In this document: positions 56,893-64,000 of the stretch, one piece after another | Layout: each line of letters starts with the position of its first letter | Position numbering within the stretch: the stretch's first letter is position 1 | From: Thermasporomyces sp036564245 | GTDB taxonomy: Bacteria > Actinomycetota > Actinomycetes > Propionibacteriales > Actinopolymorphaceae | Direction of reading: 5' to 3' | Length of the DNA: 64,000 nucleotides | NCBI GenBank assembly: GCA_036564245.1 | Contig: DATCKU010000054.1 | Span: forward strand, 62,001 to 126,000 | Program-made: the position numbers and the translations under genes | The notes under the pieces: generated by a model | Told to the model about the DNA's origin: nothing | The model's database searches: none | The model's input: the letters and a program-made list of their open reading frames with translations, nothing else

Positions 56893-57213
56893 CCGAACAC
56901 GACCTTTCACCACCGGCTACCGCTGATCGTCTCTTCACCCCGTACGCGGGTCGGTTGGCGGGCGCCGTCGGCCATGGCTTCGGCCGCCCACGTCGTGACC
57001 TCGTACGACTGATCCACGACAGAACGTGGCACAAGCTGGCCGGCTGCCGCGACCGTTTCGTGCTTGTCTGTCCCGTACGTCACTCCTATCATCCGAGCAT
57101 TCCGCTCGGAAAGCGCTCTCCCAACCTGATCGCCCCTCCTCGATCATGGGCGTTGGTGAAGCGCTTCGATGCGAGCGGTGGACCGCCCGGACAACCAGGA
57201 GATGAGGTCAGCG
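56893..57213 (+). promoter_or_regulatory. Leader of the solute-binding protein gene with two LacI-type operator-like sites
   Basis: 321 bp without a gene. Two AGCGCT-centred palindromes are visible: GGAAAGC/GCTCTCC at 57108-57121 (6 of 7 symmetric) and the perfect GAAGCGCTTC at 57158-57167. Sites of this kind are bound by LacI-family sugar regulators in actinomycetes. The second lies 47 bp before the gene start, so it should block transcription or its early elongation. Confidence 0.6.
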
Positions 57214-59232
57214 ATGACCAATCGGGGATGGCGACGAGACGACAACACGAGCGGTGCGCTACACCACGGCCTGATCAGTAGACGCGACCTGCTGTACGGC
57301 GGCGGTGCCGCGCTCTTCGCCACGGCGAGCGTCGCGGGATGCAACCTTTTGTCCACAGACCCAGCGACGGAGAGGAACCGTCAAGGCGGTGAGTCCGCCG
57401 GCAAGAAGGGCAAGGAAGCGCCGATGTTGGCCGCCCTGGTCAAGAAGGGTGAGCTGCCACCGGTGGACGAACGGTTGCCCGACGAGCCGCTTGTCGTCCA
57501 GCCGAACGATCGCACCGGCGTCTACGGCGGCGAGTGGCGGAGCGGGATGATGGGCCCCTCGGATGCTGCATGGCTCGGCCGCACCGTCGGGTACGAGACG
57601 CTGATGCGCTGGGACCCGGCGTTCGAGAAGGTCATACCGAACGTCGCCCGCGAGATCACCGTCGAGGACGACGGTCGGGCCTTCGTGGTGACCCTGCGCA
57701 AGGGCATGAAGTGGTCCGACGGTCACCCGTTCACCGCCGACGACCTGGTCTTCGCGTACAACGAGGTGCTCCTCAACGCCGACCTGTTCCCGGTCCCGCC
57801 CTCGATGTACCTCGTCGACAACAAGCCGGGCCGGATCGAGAAGGTCGACGAGACGACGGTCCGCTTCGTGTTCCCGCTACCGAACAGCCTCTTCGTCCAG
57901 ATGCACGCGACGCCGTACGCGGACGACATCCTGGGCTTCCCGAAGCACTACATGCAGCAGTTCCACAAGAAGTTCAACCCGGAGGCCGACCAGCTCGCCA
58001 AGGAGGCCGACCAGCCGAGCTGGGTGGAGAACTTCCTTCTCAAGGCGGACCAGTGGACCAACAAGGATCTGCCTCGACTGCATGCGTGGCTGCCCCGCAG
58101 GGTGTTCGGCGAGGGCAACCGCTACATCTACGAGCGGAACCCGTACTACTGGAAGGTCGATCCCGAGGGCAGCCAGCTCCCCTACATCGACCGGCTCGTC
58201 ATCCGCTACGTCGCCGATCCGCAGACCATGGTGCTCGCGGCGAGCAGTGGCGAGTTCGACATGCAAGACCGCACCATCAACACGTTGCAGAGCAAACCCG
58301 TGCTCGCCCGTGGCCGGGAACGCGGCAACTACGACTTCTTCGAAGAGGTGCCGTCGGACTCCAACGCTCTGGTGATCGCCCTCAACCTCACGCACCAGGA
58401 CCCGGTGAAGCGGCAGATCTTCAACAACCGGGACTTCCGGGTGGGTCTTTCGTACGCGATCAACCGCCAGGAGCTCATCGACGCGATCTACCAGAAGCAG
58501 GGCGAGCCTGCGCAGGTGGCGCCGCGCGACACCTCGCCGTACTACGACGAGGAGATGAAGACCCAGTACACCGAGTACAACGTCGACCTCGCCAACCAGC
58601 ATCTCGACCGGGCCGGCTTCACCGAACGAGACGGCGACGGCTTCCGGCTGGGACCGGACGGGAAGAAGATCTTCTTCGCGGTGGAGGTCCCGACGGCGTT
58701 CCGGGCCGAGTGGTCCGACGCGATGCAGCTCGTTCGCGAGCATTGGCGCAAGGTCGGCATCGACATCCAGGTCAAGACCGAGGACCGGGCGTTGTTCGAC
58801 GAACGCACAGCCTCGGGTCAGCACGACGCCGCGGTCTGGCAGGCCGAAGGCGGCGGCTGGATCGAGCCGCTGCTGCGTACGGACTGGTACTTCCCGTCGG
58901 CCAACGAGTCGTGCAACTACGCCTACCAGTGGATGATGTGGTACCAGACCGGGGGCAAGGAAGGTGAGCGGCCGCCGGCGCCGGTTCGGCGACAGATGGA
59001 GCTCTACAACCAGGTGCGGCAGACCATCGACGAGGCCGAACGGGACGCGCTGCTGCGCGAGCTGTTGAAGATCGCGAAGGAGTTCTTCTACCACATCGGT
59101 ACGGTGTCGATGCTCGAGTCGTACGGCATCGTGAAGAACAACTTCCACAACGTGCCGAAGTCCGTGCCGCAGTCGTTCCTGTATCCCACGCCGGGACCGA
59201 CCAACCCGGAGCAGTACTTCATCTCCGACTGA
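57214..59232 (+). CDS. ABC transporter substrate-binding lipoprotein (family 5, peptide/oligosaccharide type)
   Basis: 672 residues. The N-terminus carries a twin-arginine signal (SRRDLLYGGGAALFATASV) and a lipobox (VAGC), so it is a Tat-exported lipoprotein. The SBP_bac_5 domain is recognised by AFVVTLRKGMKWSDGHPFTA, RVGLSYAINRQELIDAIYQK and LFDERTASGQHDAAVWQAEG. Family 5 includes oligosaccharide binders in actinomycetes and thermophiles as well as peptide binders. The ATG at 57214 is preferred over 57202 and 57169 (AGGAGATGAGG upstream). No permease or ATPase gene lies in the window, so its transporter partners are elsewhere. Confidence 0.9.
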   Translation: MTNRGWRRDDNTSGALHHGLISRRDLLYGGGAALFATASVAGCNLLSTDPATERNRQGGESAGKKGKEAPMLAALVKKGELPPVDERLPDEPLVVQPNDRTGVYGGEWRSGMMGPSDAAWLGRTVGYETLMRWDPAFEKVIPNVAREITVEDDGRAFVVTLRKGMKWSDGHPFTADDLVFAYNEVLLNADLFPVPPSMYLVDNKPGRIEKVDETTVRFVFPLPNSLFVQMHATPYADDILGFPKHYMQQFHKKFNPEADQLAKEADQPSWVENFLLKADQWTNKDLPRLHAWLPRRVFGEGNRYIYERNPYYWKVDPEGSQLPYIDRLVIRYVADPQTMVLAASSGEFDMQDRTINTLQSKPVLARGRERGNYDFFEEVPSDSNALVIALNLTHQDPVKRQIFNNRDFRVGLSYAINRQELIDAIYQKQGEPAQVAPRDTSPYYDEEMKTQYTEYNVDLANQHLDRAGFTERDGDGFRLGPDGKKIFFAVEVPTAFRAEWSDAMQLVREHWRKVGIDIQVKTEDRALFDERTASGQHDAAVWQAEGGGWIEPLLRTDWYFPSANESCNYAYQWMMWYQTGGKEGERPPAPVRRQMELYNQVRQTIDEAERDALLRELLKIAKEFFYHIGTVSMLESYGIVKNNFHNVPKSVPQSFLYPTPGPTNPEQYFISD

Positions 59233-59281
59233 CAGACGGACCGTTTGGAAGGGGTATCCCTGGGCAGCGGTGCCCGTCGTT

Positions 59282-59331
59282 CCTGGTCCGTCGGATCGGA
59301 CCTCTGCGACAGTCCGACCCGACGGACCAGG
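59282..59331. terminator. Long hairpin terminator, bidirectional
   Basis: 19-bp arms CCTGGTCCGTCGGATCGGA / TCCGACCCGACGGACCAGG (18 of 19 pairs) with a 12-nt loop, 50 bp after the solute-binding protein stop and just before the stop of the convergent methyltransferase. Confidence 0.88.
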
Positions 59332-59350
59332 TCGGCTAAAGCCATGCGGG

Positions 59351-59995
59351 CTACTTGCGATAGACGAGCAGGTAACGCCAGAAGAGCAGGCGTCGGATCT
59401 TGCAGCCGGGCAGCTCCTCGGCCGCGGCCTGTTTGATCTCGGCGAGCGTCATCTTCGGCTCTGTCGTCGGGACCTCGACGTCGCCGGTCAGCGCAGTCTC
59501 CCAGTTGGGCTGCAGGCGCTCGGACAACGCCACCACGAGCCGGGCGACCAGGTTGGCCGGGACGGCGAGCGCGTTGAGCAGCTTGTCGCTCGTGGTCTCC
59601 TCGCGATAGAGCCCGAGGATCACGAGAACTCCACCGGGTGCGAGGGCCTCGCGCAGCTGCTTCACCACGGAGAACGGCATGTGGTGGATGCTCGCGATGC
59701 AACTGATGAAGTCGTAGTGCTCCGACGGCAAGTCGACCTCGGTGACGTCAGCCCTGTGCCACAAGATCGTTCCGGGTGCCCAGACGTGGGCCGACACCTT
59801 GCGCGCGGCGGCGAGCGCCTCGGGAGATGCCTCGATGGCGTCCACGTTGATCCCGCGGCGTGCGAGCCGGCGGGCGAACTTGCCTGTGCCACTGCCCACG
59901 TCGAGTGCTGTGCGCGCATCGGGCGGAAGTTCGCGAATCAGGAGATAGTGGTAATGATCGTTGTGGTCGAATGGCACCCTTGGAATTTTGCACAC
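59351..59995 (-). CDS. Class I SAM-dependent methyltransferase
   Basis: 214 residues from the GTG at 59995 (CKIPRVPFDHNDHYHYLLIR, a start typical for this group). SAM motif ALDVGSGTGKFARRLARRG at about 37-55, then VDAIEASPEALAAAR, and the family segment FDFISCIASIHHMP-like YDFISCIASIHHMPFSVVKQ. Substrate unknown. GTG 59998 and 59977 are also possible starts. Repeat A copy 2 lies immediately upstream, so the promoter may sit in or beyond the repeat. Confidence 0.85.
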   Translation of the reverse strand: MCKIPRVPFDHNDHYHYLLIRELPPDARTALDVGSGTGKFARRLARRGINVDAIEASPEALAAARKVSAHVWAPGTILWHRADVTEVDLPSEHYDFISCIASIHHMPFSVVKQLREALAPGGVLVILGLYREETTSDKLLNALAVPANLVARLVVALSERLQPNWETALTGDVEVPTTEPKMTLAEIKQAAAEELPGCKIRRLLFWRYLLVYRK

Positions 59996-60012
59996 CACAA
60001 CGGCGCGTTGGG

Positions 60013-60092
60013 AACCGTCGCCTCCACAATGACCAGGCGCGGCGACGACGCACCCGCCACGGCACGGGCCGGGCGGTAGCGAGGCACCTACC
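60013..60092 (-). repeat. Dispersed intergenic repeat A, copy 2
   Basis: Inverted relative to copy 1 at 3139-3218, with 75 of 80 matching positions and no gaps. On the minus strand it contains a 7-bp stem CGTCGCC/GGCGACG around CGCCTGGTCATTGTG. It ends 18 bp before the methyltransferase start. Confidence 0.85.
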
Positions 60093-60125
60093 GAGCCGCA
60101 GAGGCGCAACCGCCGCGCACGCTGG

Positions 60126-61655
60126 TCAGCTGCGCCGCGACTCCTCGATCGCCTCGGCAAGGCGTACGACGGCCGGCTGGACGCCGGTGTCGGGCAGGTT
60201 GCCGTACCCCAGGACGAGCGCCGGTGCGGTCGGATCAGGGTGCAGCCGGTACGTGTCGAGGTCGGCGACACGTACGCCCTTCGCCGCGGCTCGCGAGACG
60301 ACCTTGTCGGCCGCTGTGCCGGGCTCCAGATCCAGGACGAGGTGCAGACCGGCGGCGACACCGGAGATCCGATGCCCCGGCAGATGCTGGGTCAGCGCAG
60401 CGACCAGGGCATCCCGGCGACGCCGGTAGCGTTGCCGAGCCGCTCGCAGGTGCCGGTCGTACCCTCCCGACTCGACGAAGCTTGCGAACGTGAGCTGATC
60501 GAGGGCCGGCGGCATGGACTGCACAGGCTCCTGTGCGCGCAGCTCGGCGGTCCAGCGTGGCGGCGTCACCATCCACCCCAGGCCGAGCGCCGGTGACATC
60601 GTCTTCGACAGCGAGCCGAACAGCGCCACGCGTTCACAATCGGTTCCCTGCATCGTGCCGATCGGGCGTCGGTCGTACCGGAACTCCGCGTCGTAGTCGT
60701 CTTCGAGGATGAGCCCGTCGACCTCGTGAGCCCATGCCAGAAGGGCTGCCCGGCGGCGCGGTGAGAGAACGACTCCGGTCGGGAACTGGTGGGCCGGTGA
60801 GACCACCACCGCTCGTACGTCCGGGTGCTGGGCGAGGTCCTCGACGCGCAGGCCTTCCTCGTCGACGGGAATGCCGACCGTCGTCAGGCCGACGGATTGC
60901 AGGGTCTGCCGCAGCCTCGTCCAGCCGGGATTCTCGACGGCGATCCGGGTGATGTCGTTCCTGCGCAGCAGGGTGGCGACCCGCGCGACGCCATCGGAGA
61001 CGCTGGAGCAGGCTGTGACGTCCGCGGCGTCGACCATGGCACCCCGGACGCGACGCAGGTAGTCGGCCATGACCTCCCGGAACCGTGCGGTTCCCCCGGG
61101 ACCCGGGTAGGCGAGCTCGTCGTAGGGCATCGCGGCGAGCTGTGCTCGAACGGCCTCGACCCAGCGGCGGCGGGGAAAGGCGCGCAGGTCCGGCAACCCG
61201 GGAGCGAGGTCGAGCCTCTCTCGCGTCGGCCGGGCCGGTGCCGTACGCGAGCCAAGCCGGTGGGCGTCTGCGCGGCGCTGGTCGCCGCCGGGCCACACCG
61301 CACGGGGAGCCGCGCCGTGCCGGCCGGACGTGGAGGGAGTCGCGCCGGGCCGTCGCTCGCCGTGAAGCTCGGCCGTGCCGGGATGGAGCTCGCGCACCCG
61401 CGTCGCCGAGCCAACCCGCGACGTGAGGTAGCCCTCGGCGAGGAGCTGCTCGTACGCCTGCGTCACCACCCACCGTGAGCAGCCGAGGTCGACCGCCAGG
61501 GCCCGGCTCGGCGGGAGCGCGCTGCCCGGTGCCAGGCGCCCGTCGCGAATGGCCTGCCGCAGGGAACGCGTGAGGCGCTCGTGCAGCGGACCCGGGCCGG
61601 CGTTGTCGATGTCCAGCAGGGTGTCCAACGCGAGGTTGGCTCGTGTCGTTGCCAC
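60126..61655 (-). CDS. MocR/PdxR-type transcriptional regulator with aminotransferase domain
   Basis: 509 residues. A GntR-type winged helix at about 10-85 (LHERLTRSLRQAIRDGRLAP, GSALPPSRALAVDLGCSRW, VVTQAYEQLLAEGYL) is joined to an aminotransferase class I domain with YPGPGGTARFREVMADYLRR and the PLP lysine in FGSLSKTMSPALGLGWM. MocR proteins use PLP or substrate-PLP as effector. GTG 61655 is chosen; earlier in-frame starts lie in unlikely sequence. A TGGT/ACCA dyad lies just upstream. Third gene after the ligase/mutase pair on the same strand, possibly their regulator. Confidence 0.9.
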   Translation of the reverse strand: MATTRANLALDTLLDIDNAGPGPLHERLTRSLRQAIRDGRLAPGSALPPSRALAVDLGCSRWVVTQAYEQLLAEGYLTSRVGSATRVRELHPGTAELHGERRPGATPSTSGRHGAAPRAVWPGGDQRRADAHRLGSRTAPARPTRERLDLAPGLPDLRAFPRRRWVEAVRAQLAAMPYDELAYPGPGGTARFREVMADYLRRVRGAMVDAADVTACSSVSDGVARVATLLRRNDITRIAVENPGWTRLRQTLQSVGLTTVGIPVDEEGLRVEDLAQHPDVRAVVVSPAHQFPTGVVLSPRRRAALLAWAHEVDGLILEDDYDAEFRYDRRPIGTMQGTDCERVALFGSLSKTMSPALGLGWMVTPPRWTAELRAQEPVQSMPPALDQLTFASFVESGGYDRHLRAARQRYRRRRDALVAALTQHLPGHRISGVAAGLHLVLDLEPGTAADKVVSRAAAKGVRVADLDTYRLHPDPTAPALVLGYGNLPDTGVQPAVVRLAEAIEESRRS

Positions 61656-61664
61656 GCCTTGAGA

Positions 61665-61680
61665 TGGTACGTCCAGACCA
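61665..61680. promoter_or_regulatory. Candidate MocR operator
   Basis: TGGT-8 nt-ACCA dyad (TGGTACGTCCAGACCA) 10 bp upstream of the MocR start codon. The four-base arms are short; the location favours autoregulation. Confidence 0.4.
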
Positions 61681-61797
61681 ATCTGGCGGCGGTCGGCGAT
61701 TCTGCGGGTGATCAGTGGCGGGCGGACCCGTGTCCCTGAGACGGGGACGGCGAGGCGAGTCCGACCGTCCTGCGACGGAGGACGACGTGATGCCCGG

Positions 61798-63159
61798 CTA
61801 GGTCTTGGTCGTGAGCTCGCCGGGGACCCGTGGGACCGAGGAGAGGTCGGCCTGCATTGCACGGACGAGGTCGTCCGCGGACTCGGTCGGCGCGGGCGCC
61901 CCGTCGAGGAGCCGCCGATTGCGGGCCGCGGTGCTGCGCGACAGCGGCAGGTCGCCCCACGAGTGGTAGCGGACTGCTCCGGTCGAGTCGCGTTGCGGCA
62001 GGACTGCCGAACGGGCGTACCTGCTCGCGCTGAACGGGACATCGAGGCGACCCCCAGCGAAGGCCGCGACGATCGCTTGCAGCAGGTTCGGAGCCGCGAG
62101 GATTGGCTCGACGATCTCGGCGACCTCGCGGCAGATCCACTCCTGCTCGTCGGCTACCGCGGCCTCGTCGATCTCGAGGGGGTCGAGCAGTGGGGAGTTC
62201 GCGAGGTCGGCAACGTGGAGCCCGGCCACGTTCGCATCGGCGTCAGGGATTCCGTACGCCTTCTGGTACGGCCTGGTCACGAGCTTGGCGACACGGCCGA
62301 GGCGTGCGGTCACGGCACCGCAGAGGATGTGCTCCTCGGCGCGAGGACGCTCTCGCACATCCACACCCACGAACTCGTGCAGCACCGCGTACGTACAGAC
62401 GTCCGGCGGAAGGTAGCGGGCGGCGAGCTCGGGGATGGCCCGCAGCGCCGCGACGTCTTGCACGAGGTTTCCGTTCTGGGGGTACGCAAGAGACAGGCAG
62501 CGCACGCCATCCAGCGCAGCGGCCGCCGCCTCCAACACGTCGATGGCCAGGCTGATCGACGGCGGGACGGGCAGGCCGGTCAGGGTTCCGACGAACTCAC
62601 GCTCGACGACCACGTCGAGCGCCGCGAGCTCACCACACATCGCGTCGACCTCACGCCACGCGGCGAGGGAGTCGGGAAGCGGTACGGCTGTGGCGTACGG
62701 GAGATTGTGGGAGACGCCTCCGCCCTCGAAGGACGTGAGGCCGGCGGCGATGGCGGTCCGGAACAGTCGTCGCGGGTCCGGTGAGCCGTGCCGGACCTGG
62801 AGGGGAACGTCGACCGACTCGTGCAGCTCGCGACCCCGTCCCCACCCGTGAGCCACCAAGGGATAGCCGTTGAGATCGCACGGACTCGTCTGCAACGCGC
62901 GTGCCGCGTCGTCGAATCGCCCGAGGCTTGTGTACGAGTCGACGGCGAGCGTGAGGAGGTTGGCCCGAGTCTCGTCACGCAGCCGCAGCAGAAGTACGTG
63001 CATGTCCGCGTGGTCAGCGACGCTGCATCGGGGTTGAATGGCGACTCGCCCGCGTTCCCGGCACCGGTCGAGGACCTGAGCGGCGGTCGGCTTGCCGATC
63101 CGTGCGATGTCGCTCGCGGCCTCCACCACGCCGGGAACGTCATCACGGCTCTCGCTCAC
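61798..63159 (-). CDS. Glutamate mutase (methylaspartate mutase) epsilon-subunit homologue
   Basis: 453 residues. Resembles GlmE/MutE: IQPRCSVADHADMHVLLL, LGRFDDAARALQTSPCDLNG, YPLVAHGWGRGRELHESVDV, PLQVRHGSPDPRRLF and SFEGGGVSHNLPYATAVPLP. The enzyme needs a small B12-binding sigma subunit (GlmS), which is not in the window. Known versions interconvert L-glutamate and 3-methyl-L-aspartate in catabolism or in antibiotic building-block synthesis. It overlaps the ligase gene by 4 bp (GTGA), so the pair is coupled. Start GTG 63159. Confidence 0.8.
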   Translation of the reverse strand: MSESRDDVPGVVEAASDIARIGKPTAAQVLDRCRERGRVAIQPRCSVADHADMHVLLLRLRDETRANLLTLAVDSYTSLGRFDDAARALQTSPCDLNGYPLVAHGWGRGRELHESVDVPLQVRHGSPDPRRLFRTAIAAGLTSFEGGGVSHNLPYATAVPLPDSLAAWREVDAMCGELAALDVVVEREFVGTLTGLPVPPSISLAIDVLEAAAAALDGVRCLSLAYPQNGNLVQDVAALRAIPELAARYLPPDVCTYAVLHEFVGVDVRERPRAEEHILCGAVTARLGRVAKLVTRPYQKAYGIPDADANVAGLHVADLANSPLLDPLEIDEAAVADEQEWICREVAEIVEPILAAPNLLQAIVAAFAGGRLDVPFSASRYARSAVLPQRDSTGAVRYHSWGDLPLSRSTAARNRRLLDGAPAPTESADDLVRAMQADLSSVPRVPGELTTKT

Positions 63160-63845
63160 GTGGCTCGAACCAGGACGAACGGCATGGCACTGGACCGCTG
63201 GCGCATCGGGTTGTCGGCGAGCACCTGCAACAACGTGTCGGCGGGAAGTGCCCGCGGCGAGACGGCTCGCACGCTCCCGCCATAGTCGTTGATGTCGGCG
63301 ATCGCGACGCCGTTGTCGAGCTTTGTCTCGAGCTCTTGGCAGAGGGCACGTGCCACATCCGGATCGAATGGCGGGAAGAGAAGATCGGTGTACGGCGGCC
63401 GCGCGCCATCGATCGATCGTGCCGGATCACCGGCGACCCGATAGAACACGCCCTTGACACCGAATGGGCGCGTGAGGGCGGAGGCCAGCGCAGCGAGGTA
63501 CACCCTCGGACGGCCGACCGTGTCGATGACCCACTGCATCTTCACCGGGACCTTCAATCCCATCGAGCCTTGGCGAGGCCGGATGAAGCGGGTGAGCAGG
63601 CGGGCGTCCGGGCCCACACGAATGTCGGTGACGGGTATGGTGCGGCCGGTCAGCAGGAGTGCGACCTTCTCGCTCACCACGATGGTGTCGTGGGGTTCTC
63701 GGTCCGCGGTGTATTCGAGCAGTGTCGCGGTGAGGTCGTCGCTCTGATTGAGCCATCTCGTGTGAATCGCGCGCCGTTGGAAGCACCGTCCGGACACCGT
63801 GACTTCGGACCAGGACGATCCGTCGACTCGAGAAATTTCGAACAC
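63156..63845 (-). CDS. Coenzyme F420-0:gamma-glutamyl ligase-like protein (CofE family)
   Basis: 229 residues from GTG 63845 (the GTG at 63797 is the alternative; neither has a clear ribosome site). The CofE-like core includes HDTIVVSEKVALLLTGRTI, MGLKVPVKMQWVIDTVGRPR, VYLAALASALTRPFGVKG, VFYRVAGDPARSIDGARPP and VAIADINDYGGSVRA. CofE proper adds gamma-glutamates to F420-0, but this group lacks the second domain and neighbouring F420 genes, so another gamma-glutamyl or amide-forming reaction is more likely. Operon with the mutase gene. Confidence 0.75.
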   Translation of the reverse strand: MFEISRVDGSSWSEVTVSGRCFQRRAIHTRWLNQSDDLTATLLEYTADREPHDTIVVSEKVALLLTGRTIPVTDIRVGPDARLLTRFIRPRQGSMGLKVPVKMQWVIDTVGRPRVYLAALASALTRPFGVKGVFYRVAGDPARSIDGARPPYTDLLFPPFDPDVARALCQELETKLDNGVAIADINDYGGSVRAVSPRALPADTLLQVLADNPMRQRSSAMPFVLVRAT

Positions 63846-63865
63846 CCCCCGTGAATCGGTCCAGG

Positions 63866-63878
63866 CAACGGACCGTTG
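63866..63878. promoter_or_regulatory. Palindrome between divergent starts
   Basis: CAACGG-A-CCGTTG, perfect 6-bp arms, between the ligase gene start (63845) and a possible plus-strand start at 63881. Candidate operator for a divergent promoter; TTGACA at 63876-63881 looks like a -35 box. Confidence 0.5.
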
Positions 63879-63880
63879 AC

Positions 63881-64000
63881 ATGGATCAGCGCCGGCTCGT
63901 CGCCATCGACGCAGCGGTCGGAACCGGCATGCGTTCGGCCAGGCTTCCGGCTCTGTTGGCAGCCACAGCGCCACTTCCCGCGACCCTGATTCTGGCAATA
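63881..64000 (+). CDS. Possible N-terminus of a membrane protein (cut by window)
   Basis: 40 open codons run to the window end from ATG 63881: LVAIDAAVGTGMRSARLPAL, then LAATAPLPATLILAI. The hydrophobic pattern recalls the first helices of actinobacterial sensor kinases, but this is too short for a family call. No ribosome site; the overlap with a -35-like TTGACA makes the start doubtful. Confidence 0.3.
   Translation, partial: MDQRRLVAIDAAVGTGMRSARLPALLAATAPLPATLILAI

Noticed and set aside
60100..60361. N-terminal extension of the methyltransferase through repeat A copy 2
   Set aside because: The extended frame is only the translated repeat and antisense of the MocR gene; the family starts at the IPRVPFDHND segment.

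Overview
The window is about 64 kb of chromosome from a high-GC actinomycete (phylum Actinomycetota) and contains the replication origin. Evidence: very high GC, many GTG starts, a Zn-ribbon rhomboid protease, CrgA, DLW-39, the DUF3566, DUF5324 and DUF881 families, FhaA/FhaB/PstP/RodA/PbpA/PknB, and the order rpmH-dnaA-dnaN-gnd-recF-dciA-gyrB-gyrA. A member of Propionibacteriales or a neighbouring order seems likely, but the sequence alone does not prove the genus.

Layout. 1-6.6 kb: the end of a pseudokinase/discoidin membrane protein (MviN/MurJ neighbourhood), sigM and its anti-sigma factor, trxB-trxA, a small HTH protein and cwlM. 6.6-12.5 kb: a GNAT protein, a small membrane protein, a PLP aminotransferase, a D-Ala-D-Ala-ligase-like ATP-grasp enzyme and a PadR/DUF1048/ABC exporter cassette. 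12.8-18.6 kb, minus strand: rpmH-rnpA-yidD-yidC-jag-rsmG-parA-parB with two parS sites. 18.6-32.1 kb: dnaA, the probable oriC, dnaN, gnd, recF, dciA, a LURP-one/scramblase-like gene, gyrB, gyrA and a DUF3566 gene. 32.2-32.6 kb: tRNA-Ile, DLW-39 and tRNA-Ala. 32.7-43.2 kb: a variable island with a SRPBCC/TetR pair, an NAD(P)-binding protein, DinB, VOC, DUF2332, a serine hydrolase and a TM-helix channel-like protein, together with two genes broken by frameshifts. 43.5-56.9 kb: the conserved cell-division and cell-wall block (DUF5324, ppiA, rhomboid, crgA, DUF881, trpG/pabA, pknB-pbpA-rodA-pstP-fhaB-fhaA, tRNA-Leu). 57-64 kb: a Tat-exported solute-binding lipoprotein with LacI-type operator-like sites, a methyltransferase, a MocR-type regulator, and a glutamate-mutase-epsilon-like gene coupled to a coenzyme-F420 gamma-glutamyl-ligase-like gene.

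How the genes work together: DnaA, DnaN, RecF, DciA and gyrase serve replication; ParA/ParB/parS segregate the origin; RnpA, YidD, YidC and Jag support RNA processing and membrane insertion; PknB, PstP, FhaA, FhaB, RodA, PbpA, CrgA, CwlM and the pseudokinase belong to the phospho-regulated cell-wall synthesis network; SigM, its anti-sigma factor and thioredoxin handle stress.

The least explained signals are: (i) an 80-bp intergenic repeat with two near-identical copies 57 kb apart and a third diverged copy; (ii) a second two-copy intergenic element with fixed 45-nt spacing; (iii) a dense DnaA-box cluster between the rhomboid gene and crgA, 25 kb from dnaN; (iv) the mutase/ligase operon; (v) an unusual quinolone-determining segment in GyrA.
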